64,000 bases of DNA from DATBJG01 sp963790545 (GTDB taxonomy: Bacteria; Acidobacteriota; Vicinamibacteria; Vicinamibacterales; JAMQPK01): the NCBI GenBank assembly GCA_963790545.1, contig CAWBPA010000012.1, forward strand, positions 50,194 through 114,193. Reading direction: 5' to 3'. How positions within the stretch are numbered: position 1 is the first letter of the stretch; each line of letters opens with the position of its first letter. Below are positions 1-9,217 of this stretch, piece by piece. Under the pieces are notes generated by a model that saw nothing but the letters and a program-made list of their open reading frames with translations, was not told the DNA's origin and made no database searches. The position numbers and the translations under genes are program-made.

Positions 1-42
1 TGCCAGCGAGACAATCGTCACGATCAGGAGGATGGTGTTCAT
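1..42 (-). CDS. N-terminus of an unidentified membrane or exported protein (partial)
   Basis: An ATG on the minus strand at 42 opens a frame that runs off the left edge. The 14 visible residues (MNTILLIVTIVSLA) are strongly hydrophobic, as in an N-terminal signal anchor or transmembrane helix. It lies 17 nt downstream of the stop of the TonB-like gene on the same strand, so the two may be co-transcribed. A purine-rich stretch (AAGAGTGA) precedes the ATG. Too little is visible for a function. Confidence 0.35.
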   Translation of the reverse strand, partial: MNTILLIVTIVSLA

Positions 43-59
43 GAGAATCACTCTTACTC

Positions 60-1151
60 TTACCTCAACCTGAACTCGACCGCCACTTCCACGAGGACGT
101 CCACGGGCGCACCCTTACGCTGCGCTGGCGAAAAGCGCCATTGTCGGACCGCAGCCACCGCACGTTCGTTGAGGCCATAGCCGAGTCCGTCGATCACCTT
201 GATGTCGCCAACCGATCCGTCTAGCCGGACGACGATCTCCAGCACGACCTCGCCTTCGACGTTGCGCTGCCGGGCTTCTTCCGTGTAATCAGGCTTCACT
301 TCGCGAAGGAGCCGAGGCGGTGCGATGCCGCTTCCCGGCCGGTATGGGCCGCCTCCAGTCCCGCCGCCCGATCCCGGGCCGATGCCGGTTCCGTCACCCT
401 CTCCGATTCCGGTGCCGCGACCTGTACCGACGCCGCCTCCCTCGCCGGGCCCACGGCTCTCCGTCTTCTGTGCGGGCACCTGTTCCAGGACCCCCGCACG
501 ATCCCTTGTGTCGGCGGGTGCCGTGACGACCGGCGCAACCACCGGCTTGAGAGGCTCAGCCTTGAGCACTTCTGGTTTTGGTTCCGGTGGCTTCTGCACT
601 GGAACGATGGGGTCGGGCTGCTTGCGCGCAGGCAGCGGGCTGCTCAGGCGCGCGCGACCCTGGCGCTCGGCCTTTGGCGGTGGCGTCCGCTGTTTCAAGC
701 CGCCGCCCCCTCCGCCGCCACCCGGGCCTGGTGTCGCCAGGTATACCAGGCGCAGGGGAACTTTTTGCTGAGTTGTTTCCACGACCGGTGACGCCGGTGT
801 GAGACCGATCGTGGTCAACACCAGCGAGGTTGCAACGACGCCGGCGTGTACAGCGCCTGAAAAGGCAATCGGATACCCGGCCGACCGACGCGCGCCCGAC
901 TGCGTGCGAAAAAGCGGGCGTGGTGAGTGGCCAGTCAGGTTCAGACTGGCCATCGAACCATGCCGCCTGAGCAGCTGGACAGCGGTTACCGCATCCGTCC
1001 ATGCCACGTAACGCTCCCCGCCCGCCTGAATCGTCGGGAGGTCGGATCGGTCGGCGAGCTCCTCGATGCGGGCCAGGGGAACCCCCGCGGCACGCGCGAT
1101 CTCGTCGAGTGTGCAAACGTCCGGTAGGGGCGATTGGGTCGTTACGGCCAT
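60..1151 (-). CDS. TonB-family energy transducer with an N-terminal HTH-like segment
   Basis: Predicted 363-aa protein. The C-terminal 80 residues (about 285-363) match the TonB C-terminal domain (GEVVLEIVVRLDGSVGDIKV, then ERAVAAVRQWRFSPA), which contacts outer-membrane receptors and passes on energy from an inner-membrane complex. One transmembrane helix (about 94-118) is followed by a long Pro/Lys- and Gly-rich periplasmic linker (about 130-285). Unusually, residues 13-65 before the helix resemble a MerR/excisionase-type helix-turn-helix (TLDEIARAAGVPLARIEELA). The ATG at 1151 has GGAAA 7 nt upstream; the frame is open 27 codons further up, but that part looks non-coding. ExbB/ExbD partners are not in view. 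The TonB call is firm; the DNA-binding role is inference. Confidence 0.8.
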   Translation of the reverse strand: MAVTTQSPLPDVCTLDEIARAAGVPLARIEELADRSDLPTIQAGGERYVAWTDAVTAVQLLRRHGSMASLNLTGHSPRPLFRTQSGARRSAGYPIAFSGAVHAGVVATSLVLTTIGLTPASPVVETTQQKVPLRLVYLATPGPGGGGGGGGLKQRTPPPKAERQGRARLSSPLPARKQPDPIVPVQKPPEPKPEVLKAEPLKPVVAPVVTAPADTRDRAGVLEQVPAQKTESRGPGEGGGVGTGRGTGIGEGDGTGIGPGSGGGTGGGPYRPGSGIAPPRLLREVKPDYTEEARQRNVEGEVVLEIVVRLDGSVGDIKVIDGLGYGLNERAVAAVRQWRFSPAQRKGAPVDVLVEVAVEFRLR

Positions 1152-1278
1152 TGATCGTTTCCGGCACACGGATCTAGGCAAAACCCTTGCCGCTTCATGG
1201 TTGCGCTTTCGGCCCGTACTGAGGCCGATCATAGCGGAACGAGCGCGTTGCGTCCGCCCTGCGGGACAGCGGGTGTCC

Positions 1279-1842
1279 TCACCTCGTGCCTTCGATGAAC
1301 ACCTTTCCGCCGCGCTCGGCCAGCGTTCGGACGGCCCGAAACCCCGCCTGTTTGAGCGCGGCGACAGACCCGCCCGAGGCCTGGTAGGCCGTATTGACCG
1401 GGGGCGGCCGTCGGAACAGGTTCGTCAGCCCTCCCTGTCTTCCGCCTTCAATCACAACAATGCGCCCGCGCGGTGCAAGGACGCGCAGCGCTTCCGCGAC
1501 ACAAACGCCGCGATCGGCGTCGGCCAGTGCTCCGAGCAGATCCTCTGTGCTATCGACGACCACGAGATTGAACGCGGCATCGTTGAATGGGAGTTTCTTG
1601 AAGTCGGTGCGTTCGATGTCGATGAGCACGCCCGCGTTTTCCGCGCCGCGCCGTGCGCGCGTCTCCATGCTCTCGCTCGACACCGCGACTGCGGCGCGAC
1701 CACTCAGTCCAACCTTTGAACCCATGGCGCCAAGGAGCACCGGATCGGCGCATCCGATCTGAAGCAGTTGATCGCCCAGCCTGATGCCAGTCATGGCAAT
1801 AGACAACGCGTGTGGCTCGCCGCTCTTCCGGAAGGGAAACAT
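1279..1842 (-). CDS. Class I SAM-dependent methyltransferase-like protein
   Basis: 187-aa protein starting MFPFRKSGEPH. A Rossmann-type SAM site is suggested by LLQIGCADPVLLGAMG (about residues 24-40), a weakened form of the usual D/E-x-G-x-G-x-G motif I. Further on come FNLVVVDSTEDLLG (motif II-like) and ALRVLAPRGRIVVIEGG (the usual post-motif III strand). The substrate cannot be told. The frame continues open upstream of 1842, but that part is antisense to the inositol-phosphate synthase gene and is rejected. It is divergent from that gene with only 24 nt between the starts, so both promoters must overlap or transcripts must be nearly leaderless. Confidence 0.7.
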   Translation of the reverse strand: MFPFRKSGEPHALSIAMTGIRLGDQLLQIGCADPVLLGAMGSKVGLSGRAAVAVSSESMETRARRGAENAGVLIDIERTDFKKLPFNDAAFNLVVVDSTEDLLGALADADRGVCVAEALRVLAPRGRIVVIEGGRQGGLTNLFRRPPPVNTAYQASGGSVAALKQAGFRAVRTLAERGGKVFIEGTR

Positions 1843-1866
1843 GCTCCCATGATATAGTTCCCGGCC

Positions 1867-3177
1867 GTGAAACCCGTCGAAATCGCGCCACCGCAGGGCA
1901 AGTTGGGCGTCATGCTGGTCGGGCTCGGCGCCGTCAGCACGACACTCGTGGCTGGCGCCATGGCCATTCGCAAAGGCCTCGCCCAACCAATCGGATCGCT
2001 CACCCAGATGGGCACGATTCGACTTGGAAAACGCACCGAGGGCCGTTCGCCAAAAATCAAAGATGTCGTAACCCTGGCCGGCCTGGACGATCTCGTGTTT
2101 ACCGGCTGGGACATCTTTTCGGAAGACTGCTACGCGGCAGCTCGGACGGCCGGCGTTCTCGACAAGGATCTGCTCGACCAGATTCGTCCGGAGCTTCAGG
2201 CCATCAAGCCGTTGCCCGCGGTGTTCGACCCTCACTACGTCAAACGGCTCGACGGCCCGAACGTCAAGAAGGGCAAGAACAAGCGCGATCTCGCCGACCA
2301 GGTGGTTGAAGACATCAGGCGCTTCAAGAAGGACAATCGTCTCGACCGCATCGTCATGGTGTGGTGCGGCAGCACGGAAATTTTTCTGACCGAAGGGCCG
2401 GTACACGCGTCTGTCAGGGCATTTGAGAAGGGCCTCGAGCAGAACGATCCGGCAATCCCGTCAAGCATGGTCTACGCGTATGCGGCAATTAAAGAAGGCG
2501 TTCCTTACGCCAACGCGGCACCGAACTTGACGGCCGACATTCCAGCAATGACTGAGCTGGCCCAGGAGACGCGCACGCCCGTCGCAGGCAAGGACCTCAA
2601 AACCGGGCAGACGTTGATCAAGACGATTATCGCGCCCGGATTGAAAGCGCGGTTGCTTGGGGTGACCGGCTGGTACTCGACGAACATTCTTGGCAATCGC
2701 GACGGGGAAGTGCTCGACGATCCGGAGTCGTTCAAAACAAAGGAAGAGAGCAAGAAGTCCGTCCTCGATTACATCCTGCAGCCCCAGCTCTATCCGGAGC
2801 TGTACAAGGACCTCTGTCACCTCGTTCGGATCAACTACTATCCGCCGCGCGGGGACAACAAAGAGGGTTGGGACAACGTTGACCTGTTCGGATGGCTTGG
2901 CTATCCGATGCAGCTCAAGATCAATTTCCTGTGCCGCGACAGCATCCTGGCGGCTCCCATCGTGCTCGACGTGGTGCTGTTTCTCGATCTCGCGAGGCGT
3001 GCGGGACTCTCGGGGATTCAGGAGTGGCTCTCGTTCTACTTCAAGAGCCCGATGCACGCTCCCGGGCTGTACCCGGAACACGACTTGTTCATTCAATTGA
3101 TGAAGCTGAAGAACACGCTCAGGTACCTGAAGGGCGAAGAGTTGATCACGCACCTCGGCCGCGAATACTACGATTGA
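1867..3177 (+). CDS. ino1: Inositol-3-phosphate synthase (myo-inositol-1-phosphate synthase)
   Basis: 436 aa, GTG start. Converts glucose 6-phosphate to 1D-myo-inositol 3-phosphate using NAD, the first step toward inositol lipids or inositol-containing solutes. The N-terminal NAD-binding strand-loop-helix is visible at residues 13-31 (LGVMLVGLGAVSTTLVAGA). Family motifs follow: VMVWCGSTE, GKDLKTGQT, the catalytic-region GWYSTNILGNRDG, and the C-terminal NFLCRDSILAAPIVLDVV. Length and order fit the bacterial/archaeal single-domain enzyme. No good ribosome site precedes the GTG. The membrane protein at 3181 begins 3 nt after the stop and is probably co-translated. Confidence 0.93.
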   Translation: MKPVEIAPPQGKLGVMLVGLGAVSTTLVAGAMAIRKGLAQPIGSLTQMGTIRLGKRTEGRSPKIKDVVTLAGLDDLVFTGWDIFSEDCYAAARTAGVLDKDLLDQIRPELQAIKPLPAVFDPHYVKRLDGPNVKKGKNKRDLADQVVEDIRRFKKDNRLDRIVMVWCGSTEIFLTEGPVHASVRAFEKGLEQNDPAIPSSMVYAYAAIKEGVPYANAAPNLTADIPAMTELAQETRTPVAGKDLKTGQTLIKTIIAPGLKARLLGVTGWYSTNILGNRDGEVLDDPESFKTKEESKKSVLDYILQPQLYPELYKDLCHLVRINYYPPRGDNKEGWDNVDLFGWLGYPMQLKINFLCRDSILAAPIVLDVVLFLDLARRAGLSGIQEWLSFYFKSPMHAPGLYPEHDLFIQLMKLKNTLRYLKGEELITHLGREYYD

Positions 3178-3180
3178 TCT

Positions 3181-3702
3181 ATGGCTCCCAAGAAACTCTT
3201 CCCCGCAATATTCGGCGGCCTGTTCATCGGACTCATGTCGTCCCTGCCCCTCGTGAGCCTGGGCAACTGCATTTGTTGTCTCTGGATTGTGAGCGGCGGA
3301 TTTCTGGCGGCCTATCTCGTTCAGCAAAACCATCCATCGCCAATCACAACGGCCGACGGCGCCCTGGTGGGGTTTCTGGCCGGGCTGCTCGGCGCCGTCT
3401 TCTGCACGATCATCGCCGTCCCCATCGAAGCCATGATGGGACCTCTACAGGCCCAGCTGATGAGCCGGGTGCTGAGCTCGCGCAACGATATTCCGCCGGG
3501 CGTGCGTGAGATGTTCGAGAACCTTCAGACGGGCGGAGCGTCGTTCGTGATTTCGGCCATCATTCGTTTCTGTACGATGCTCGTCCTGGGCGCAATTTTT
3601 TCGACGATTGGCGGCATCTTCGGGGCGATCTTTACCTCCCGTCCGGCGCCTCCAGCCACGCTGCCGCCTACGCCTCCGGACATCTGGTCACAGCCCCAGT
3701 AG
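3181..3702 (+). CDS. Small multi-pass membrane protein of unknown function
   Basis: 173 aa. Hydrophobic segments at about residues 6-24, 28-48, 60-84 and 118-150 predict three to four transmembrane helices, followed by a Pro-rich cytoplasmic or periplasmic tail (RPAPPATLPPTPPDI). The segment between helices 3 and 4 is amphipathic and polar (MSRVLSSRNDIPPGVREMFENL). It starts 3 nt after the inositol-phosphate synthase stop, which suggests coupling, but I recognise no family and assign no function. Confidence 0.7.
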   Translation: MAPKKLFPAIFGGLFIGLMSSLPLVSLGNCICCLWIVSGGFLAAYLVQQNHPSPITTADGALVGFLAGLLGAVFCTIIAVPIEAMMGPLQAQLMSRVLSSRNDIPPGVREMFENLQTGGASFVISAIIRFCTMLVLGAIFSTIGGIFGAIFTSRPAPPATLPPTPPDIWSQPQ

Positions 3703-3991
3703 GCCTTAATTGCGGTACGTAGGCCGGGTCCTGCTCTTTGGACCCGGCTCTAGGCGGGCGCCGACCTTAAAGGGTCCGCACGACGGCTACTGTGTGCAGC
3801 CGCGTGCAATCGTGTGCATTCCAGCTCGAGAAAACAGCAAGAACTGACTATCGTTGCGCGGCTTTGCAGCCGAAAGGCAACCAGGCAGGAATTGTGTCAC
3901 TTTTGAAACAGCACGGTAGAGCGGGCTTTTCAGTCCGCCACCGGTAAAAAACTCGTGCCCCACGCGCGGACCCTGAAGGGTCCGCGCTACG
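3703..3991 (+). repeat. Intergenic block of palindromic repeats
   Basis: No gene seen. Two clear palindromes: 3723-3748 (arms GCCGGGTCC / GGACCCGGC, loop TGCTCTTT) and 3964-3987 (11-bp perfect arms GCGCGGACCCT / AGGGTCCGCGC, 2-nt loop). Between them are degenerate pieces such as GTAGAGCGGGCTTTTCAGTC. The same palindrome types recur near 5150, 13450, 22050, 36440 and 46790. The second one ends just before the ATG at 3992 and 16 nt before the preferred start at 4004 of the next gene. Confidence 0.75.
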
Positions 3992-4003
3992 ATGGGAATC
4001 CTT

Positions 4004-4918
4004 ATGTATGAAGAATATTACGGGCTGGCGGAGAAGCCGTTCAGTCTGACACCCGATCCGAAATATCTCTACAAAAGCCAGTCGCACGGCAGCGCCTTCG
4101 ATCTGCTGCAGTACGCCATTCGCCGCCGCGAGGGATTCGTGGTGATGACGGGTGACATCGGCACTGGGAAGACGACGGTATGCCGGGCGCTTCTCGAACA
4201 CATCGATCGCAAGACCTTCTCTGCATTAGTGTTGAACCCGTTTCTGTCTGAGGAAGATCTCCTCAAGCTCATTCTGCAAGACTTCGGCGTCGTGTCACGC
4301 GACGACGTGAAAAGCGGCCGCCTGGCCCGCGTGACCAAGCAGGAGCTGATCGACGCCCTGTACGACTTCCTGCTCGGGCTCTTGCCACTACGTGCGAGCG
4401 CCGTGCTCATCATCGACGAGGCCCAGAATCTTCCCTTCAAGGTCCTCGAGCAGATTCGCATCTTGTCGAATCTCGAGACCGACAAGGACAAGCTCCTCCA
4501 GATCGTGCTGGTCGGACAGCTCGATCTGAAGACCCTGCTTCGATCTCCCGAGATGCGCCAGCTCGATCAGCGCGTGTCAATTCGGTATGAGCTCAAGCCG
4601 TTGACCCGCAGCGAGGTGGCGGCGTACATTGCGCACCGGCTTGCGTTGGCCGGCGGATCGGCGGTCTCGTTCGAAGAGCGAGCACTTCAGCTGATTCACA
4701 AGTTTGCCAAAGGCATTCCAAGGCTCGTGAATCTCATCTGCGACAGAACACTGCTGACCGCTTACTCAGCACGCACGAACCGAATTTCGCCCGGGCTCGT
4801 GCTGAGCGCCGTCAACAGCCTCGAGCTGCAACCCCCGAGCATCGCTGAGCGCGTGGCGTGGCTACGTCGGAAGGTCTCGGGTGGGACGGCTCCGCTGATC
4901 GACCCGTCGCGATTATGA
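4004..4918 (+). CDS. ExeA/GspA-type AAA+ ATPase
   Basis: 304 aa. The N-terminus MYEEYYGLAEKPFSLTPDP is the hallmark opening of ExeA-like ATPases. Walker A is GDIGTGKTT (about residues 50-58), Walker B VLIIDEAQ (about 134-141), and a sensor region QIVLVGQLDLKTLL follows. In Aeromonas such proteins, with GspB/ExeB, help assemble the type II secretin through peptidoglycan; related ones serve pilus or exopolysaccharide export. The ATG at 4004 is chosen over 3992 because GGGA lies 6 nt before it and it gives the family's usual N-terminus. The stop overlaps the start of the GspB-like gene (ATGA), indicating translational coupling. Confidence 0.85.
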   Translation: MYEEYYGLAEKPFSLTPDPKYLYKSQSHGSAFDLLQYAIRRREGFVVMTGDIGTGKTTVCRALLEHIDRKTFSALVLNPFLSEEDLLKLILQDFGVVSRDDVKSGRLARVTKQELIDALYDFLLGLLPLRASAVLIIDEAQNLPFKVLEQIRILSNLETDKDKLLQIVLVGQLDLKTLLRSPEMRQLDQRVSIRYELKPLTRSEVAAYIAHRLALAGGSAVSFEERALQLIHKFAKGIPRLVNLICDRTLLTAYSARTNRISPGLVLSAVNSLELQPPSIAERVAWLRRKVSGGTAPLIDPSRL

Positions 4919-5130
4919 GTTCGATTCTCGATGCGCTCAAAGGGCGACCACGGCCCACCGATCGGCATCTGGCGTCCCACAGTCGTTCCGGACACGCCGA
5001 CATCGTGCTCGAAACGCTCGGGTCCGCGAAAAAACGATCGGCGCTCGGACGACTCTCGCAACTTGGCCGGGTCGTTCTCTATGCGGTTGCCACAGTCCTG
5101 ATCCTTCTCGCGGTCTGGGCCGTTATCTAA
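4915..5130 (+). CDS. Short GspB-like single-span membrane protein
   Basis: 71 aa. Opens MSSILDALKGR, the conserved start of GspB/ExeB-like proteins, and ends with one hydrophobic helix (about 52-71, VVLYAVATVLILLAVWAVI). Typical GspB proteins continue into a periplasmic domain after the helix; this one stops at the membrane, so it is a truncated or minimal form. Its start overlaps the preceding ATPase stop by 4 nt (ATGA), the usual ExeA-ExeB arrangement. The pairing supports a role anchoring the ATPase at the inner membrane; this is inference. Confidence 0.65.
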   Translation: MSSILDALKGRPRPTDRHLASHSRSGHADIVLETLGSAKKRSALGRLSQLGRVVLYAVATVLILLAVWAVI

Positions 5131-5142
5131 CGACGCTGTAGA

Positions 5143-5180
5143 GCGGGCCTTTTAAGGCCCGCGGACCCTGAAGGGTCCGC
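5143..5180. repeat. Two back-to-back palindromes
   Basis: Palindrome one is 5143-5162 (arms GCGGGCCTT / AAGGCCCGC), palindrome two 5161-5180 (arms GCGGACCCT / AGGGTCCGC, loop GA); they share two bases. They are followed at 5186-5219 by a degenerate tandem of the form (AGACTTCAG/AGACTTGAG). The block fills the gap between the GspB-like gene and acs. On the RNA the first could act as a terminator-like hairpin, but there is no clean U tract. Confidence 0.75.
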
Positions 5181-5219
5181 TCTACTTGAGACTTCAGACT
5201 TCAGACTTGAGACTTGAGC

Positions 5220-7179
<1,960 letters not shown>

Positions 7180-7233
7180 AAAAGAGTTGCGATCCCTGCG
7201 TCCTCAGCGTTAAAGATTCACAAGCCCTTAGCA

Positions 7234-9165
7234 ATGCCAGCACGGCCCCCACGCCCAAAGATCTTCCTCTCGTTGCAAATTGCCTGTGCGCTTTTCCTTT
7301 TCTCGCAGGTGGCCTCAGCGGAAGTCGTTGGCATCGACGTGCGTCGTCGGGACGATGCCGGCACGCATGAACGGATAGTCGCCCGCGTGCACTTCGCGGT
7401 CGATCCGAAGCTGCCTGCGAATCACGCTATCGCCGATCTCGCCTTTGCGCCGCGAAACGCAGCCGGCCTGGTCGAGTTTGCCGGCGACCTGCTCCTGTTC
7501 CTGCCAAAGCCGTCCGTGTCGGCCCGCGGCACTGTTTTTCTGGAGGTCGTCAACCGCGGCCGGGACCAGTCGCTGGGGTTGATGAGCGCAGCGCGTCAGA
7601 GTGATTTGGTGCCCGAGAACTGGAGCCTTGGCGACCGGTTTCTCCTGGAACAGGGGTTCACGGTCGCGTTTTTGGGATGGCAGTTCGATGTGCGGCCCGG
7701 CAACGGGCTCGCTCTCGAGGTGCCATCGGTTCCGGTGACTGGCATCGTTCGGGAAAGCAGCGTCATCGTGAGCCCGAGTGGACCGAACCGGGCGTTAGGC
7801 CTCACTTACTGCGCAGCCGATCCCGCCGAGGCCGATGCGACGCTGACGATTCGCTCCGCCATCGAAGGACCAGCGCAGGCGGTGCCGCGAGCGAGCTGGC
7901 AGTTTGCCCCGGACGGTTGCTCTGTGCGGCGTCAAGAGGGTTTCGACGTCGGACTCGCCGAAGTGATCTATCGCGCGGCCGGGTCGCCGGTGGCCGGCCT
8001 CGGGCTGGCGGCTGTGCGCGATTTCGCGGCCTTTCTTAAGTACGGAGGGCCCGCCGCGACGCTCCGCAATCCGGCGCACATGCAACGCGTCATCGGGTTC
8101 GGTTACTCCCAGAGCGGGCGCTTCCTTCGCGAGTTCGTGCGCGACGGCTTCAACCAGGACGAGCGAGGCCGCGCCGTATTCGACGGCCTGATGATCGCGT
8201 CGGCCGGGGCCGGCGGCGGCAGTTTCAACCATCGGTTTGCAAGCCCGGGGCAGGCCGGCAATTCCGTCCTGTCGATTCTGCGTCCGGTCGACATGCCCCC
8301 GTTCACCGACCGTGGACTCCTGGCCCGCGCCGTCGCGGCGTCGGTTGTTCCGCGGATCTTCTACACGTTCTCTTCCACCGAGTACTGGGCCCGAGCAGGA
8401 TCGCTGACGCACACGAACGAACAGGGCACCGCCGATGAGCCATTGGCTCCAACCTCGCGGCTTTACTTCCTGGCGGGAACACCACATGCGTCGGGGCCGC
8501 TGCCGCCCGTGCGGCAACAAACCCGACACGCGCTCAACTTCGCCGAACAGCGATGGGTTCTCCGATCGCTGCTCCTCGATCTGGACGACTGGGTGAGATC
8601 CGGCACCGAGCCCCCGCCCTCCCGCTATCCCACGATCGCCCGGAGCGAGCTCGTGCCGCGCGAGGAGGTGCGTTTCCCGAAGGTTCCATCGCTGCCGTTT
8701 GCCGACTACCTGCCAGGCGTCTGGAGAATGGACTATGGCCCCGAGTACCTCTCGACACGCGTCATCACCAAGGAGCCTCCCGCTCTTGGCAACCCATATG
8801 TCGTTCTGGTGCCGCAGGTGAACGCCGACGGAAACGACGAAGGGGGCATCGGCCTGCCGGAACTGACCGTTCCGCTCGGTACGCACACGGGATGGAACGT
8901 CTCGACGTTTCCCTTGAGCGGCTATCGGTACCTCGCGGGGCTCGTCGGCTCGTTTCAGCCCTTCGCGCGTACGCGCACAGAGCGCGCGCAGTCGGGCGAC
9001 CAGCGTCGGTCGATTGAAGAGCGGTACAGCAGCAAACAGGACTATCTCGATCGCGTAAGGCGTGCCGCCACCGATCTCGTTCGAGCGCGATTTCTGTTGA
9101 AGTCGGATGTGCAGGGCGTCGTGGATCGCGCCGAGTTGACGTGGGAAACCGTCGTCGAGCGTTGA
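7234..9165 (+). CDS. Exported alpha/beta-hydrolase-domain protein
   Basis: 643 aa. A signal peptide is visible (residues 1-29, hydrophobic core IFLSLQIACALFLFSQVASA, likely cut after ASA). The body resembles the large secreted 'alpha/beta hydrolase domain' family: the nucleophile elbow is GFGYSQSGRFLREFVRDGFN (about residues 288-307) with the Ser of GYSQS, followed by FDGLMIASAGAGGG and FNHRFASPGQ. The family has few characterised members and no substrate can be given. It stands alone, 54 nt after acs, and faces the kinase gene tail-to-tail. Confidence 0.75.
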   Translation: MPARPPRPKIFLSLQIACALFLFSQVASAEVVGIDVRRRDDAGTHERIVARVHFAVDPKLPANHAIADLAFAPRNAAGLVEFAGDLLLFLPKPSVSARGTVFLEVVNRGRDQSLGLMSAARQSDLVPENWSLGDRFLLEQGFTVAFLGWQFDVRPGNGLALEVPSVPVTGIVRESSVIVSPSGPNRALGLTYCAADPAEADATLTIRSAIEGPAQAVPRASWQFAPDGCSVRRQEGFDVGLAEVIYRAAGSPVAGLGLAAVRDFAAFLKYGGPAATLRNPAHMQRVIGFGYSQSGRFLREFVRDGFNQDERGRAVFDGLMIASAGAGGGSFNHRFASPGQAGNSVLSILRPVDMPPFTDRGLLARAVAASVVPRIFYTFSSTEYWARAGSLTHTNEQGTADEPLAPTSRLYFLAGTPHASGPLPPVRQQTRHALNFAEQRWVLRSLLLDLDDWVRSGTEPPPSRYPTIARSELVPREEVRFPKVPSLPFADYLPGVWRMDYGPEYLSTRVITKEPPALGNPYVVLVPQVNADGNDEGGIGLPELTVPLGTHTGWNVSTFPLSGYRYLAGLVGSFQPFARTRTERAQSGDQRRSIEERYSSKQDYLDRVRRAATDLVRARFLLKSDVQGVVDRAELTWETVVER

Positions 9166-9217
9166 AGTCGAAAACCGAAAACTTGTTTAGGCCAGAAGCG
9201 TTGTACCGCTGAAATGG

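Noticed and set aside
1867..2406. Upstream extension of the methyltransferase frame
   Set aside because: It is antisense to inositol-3-phosphate synthase, whose codons and motifs are clearly real.
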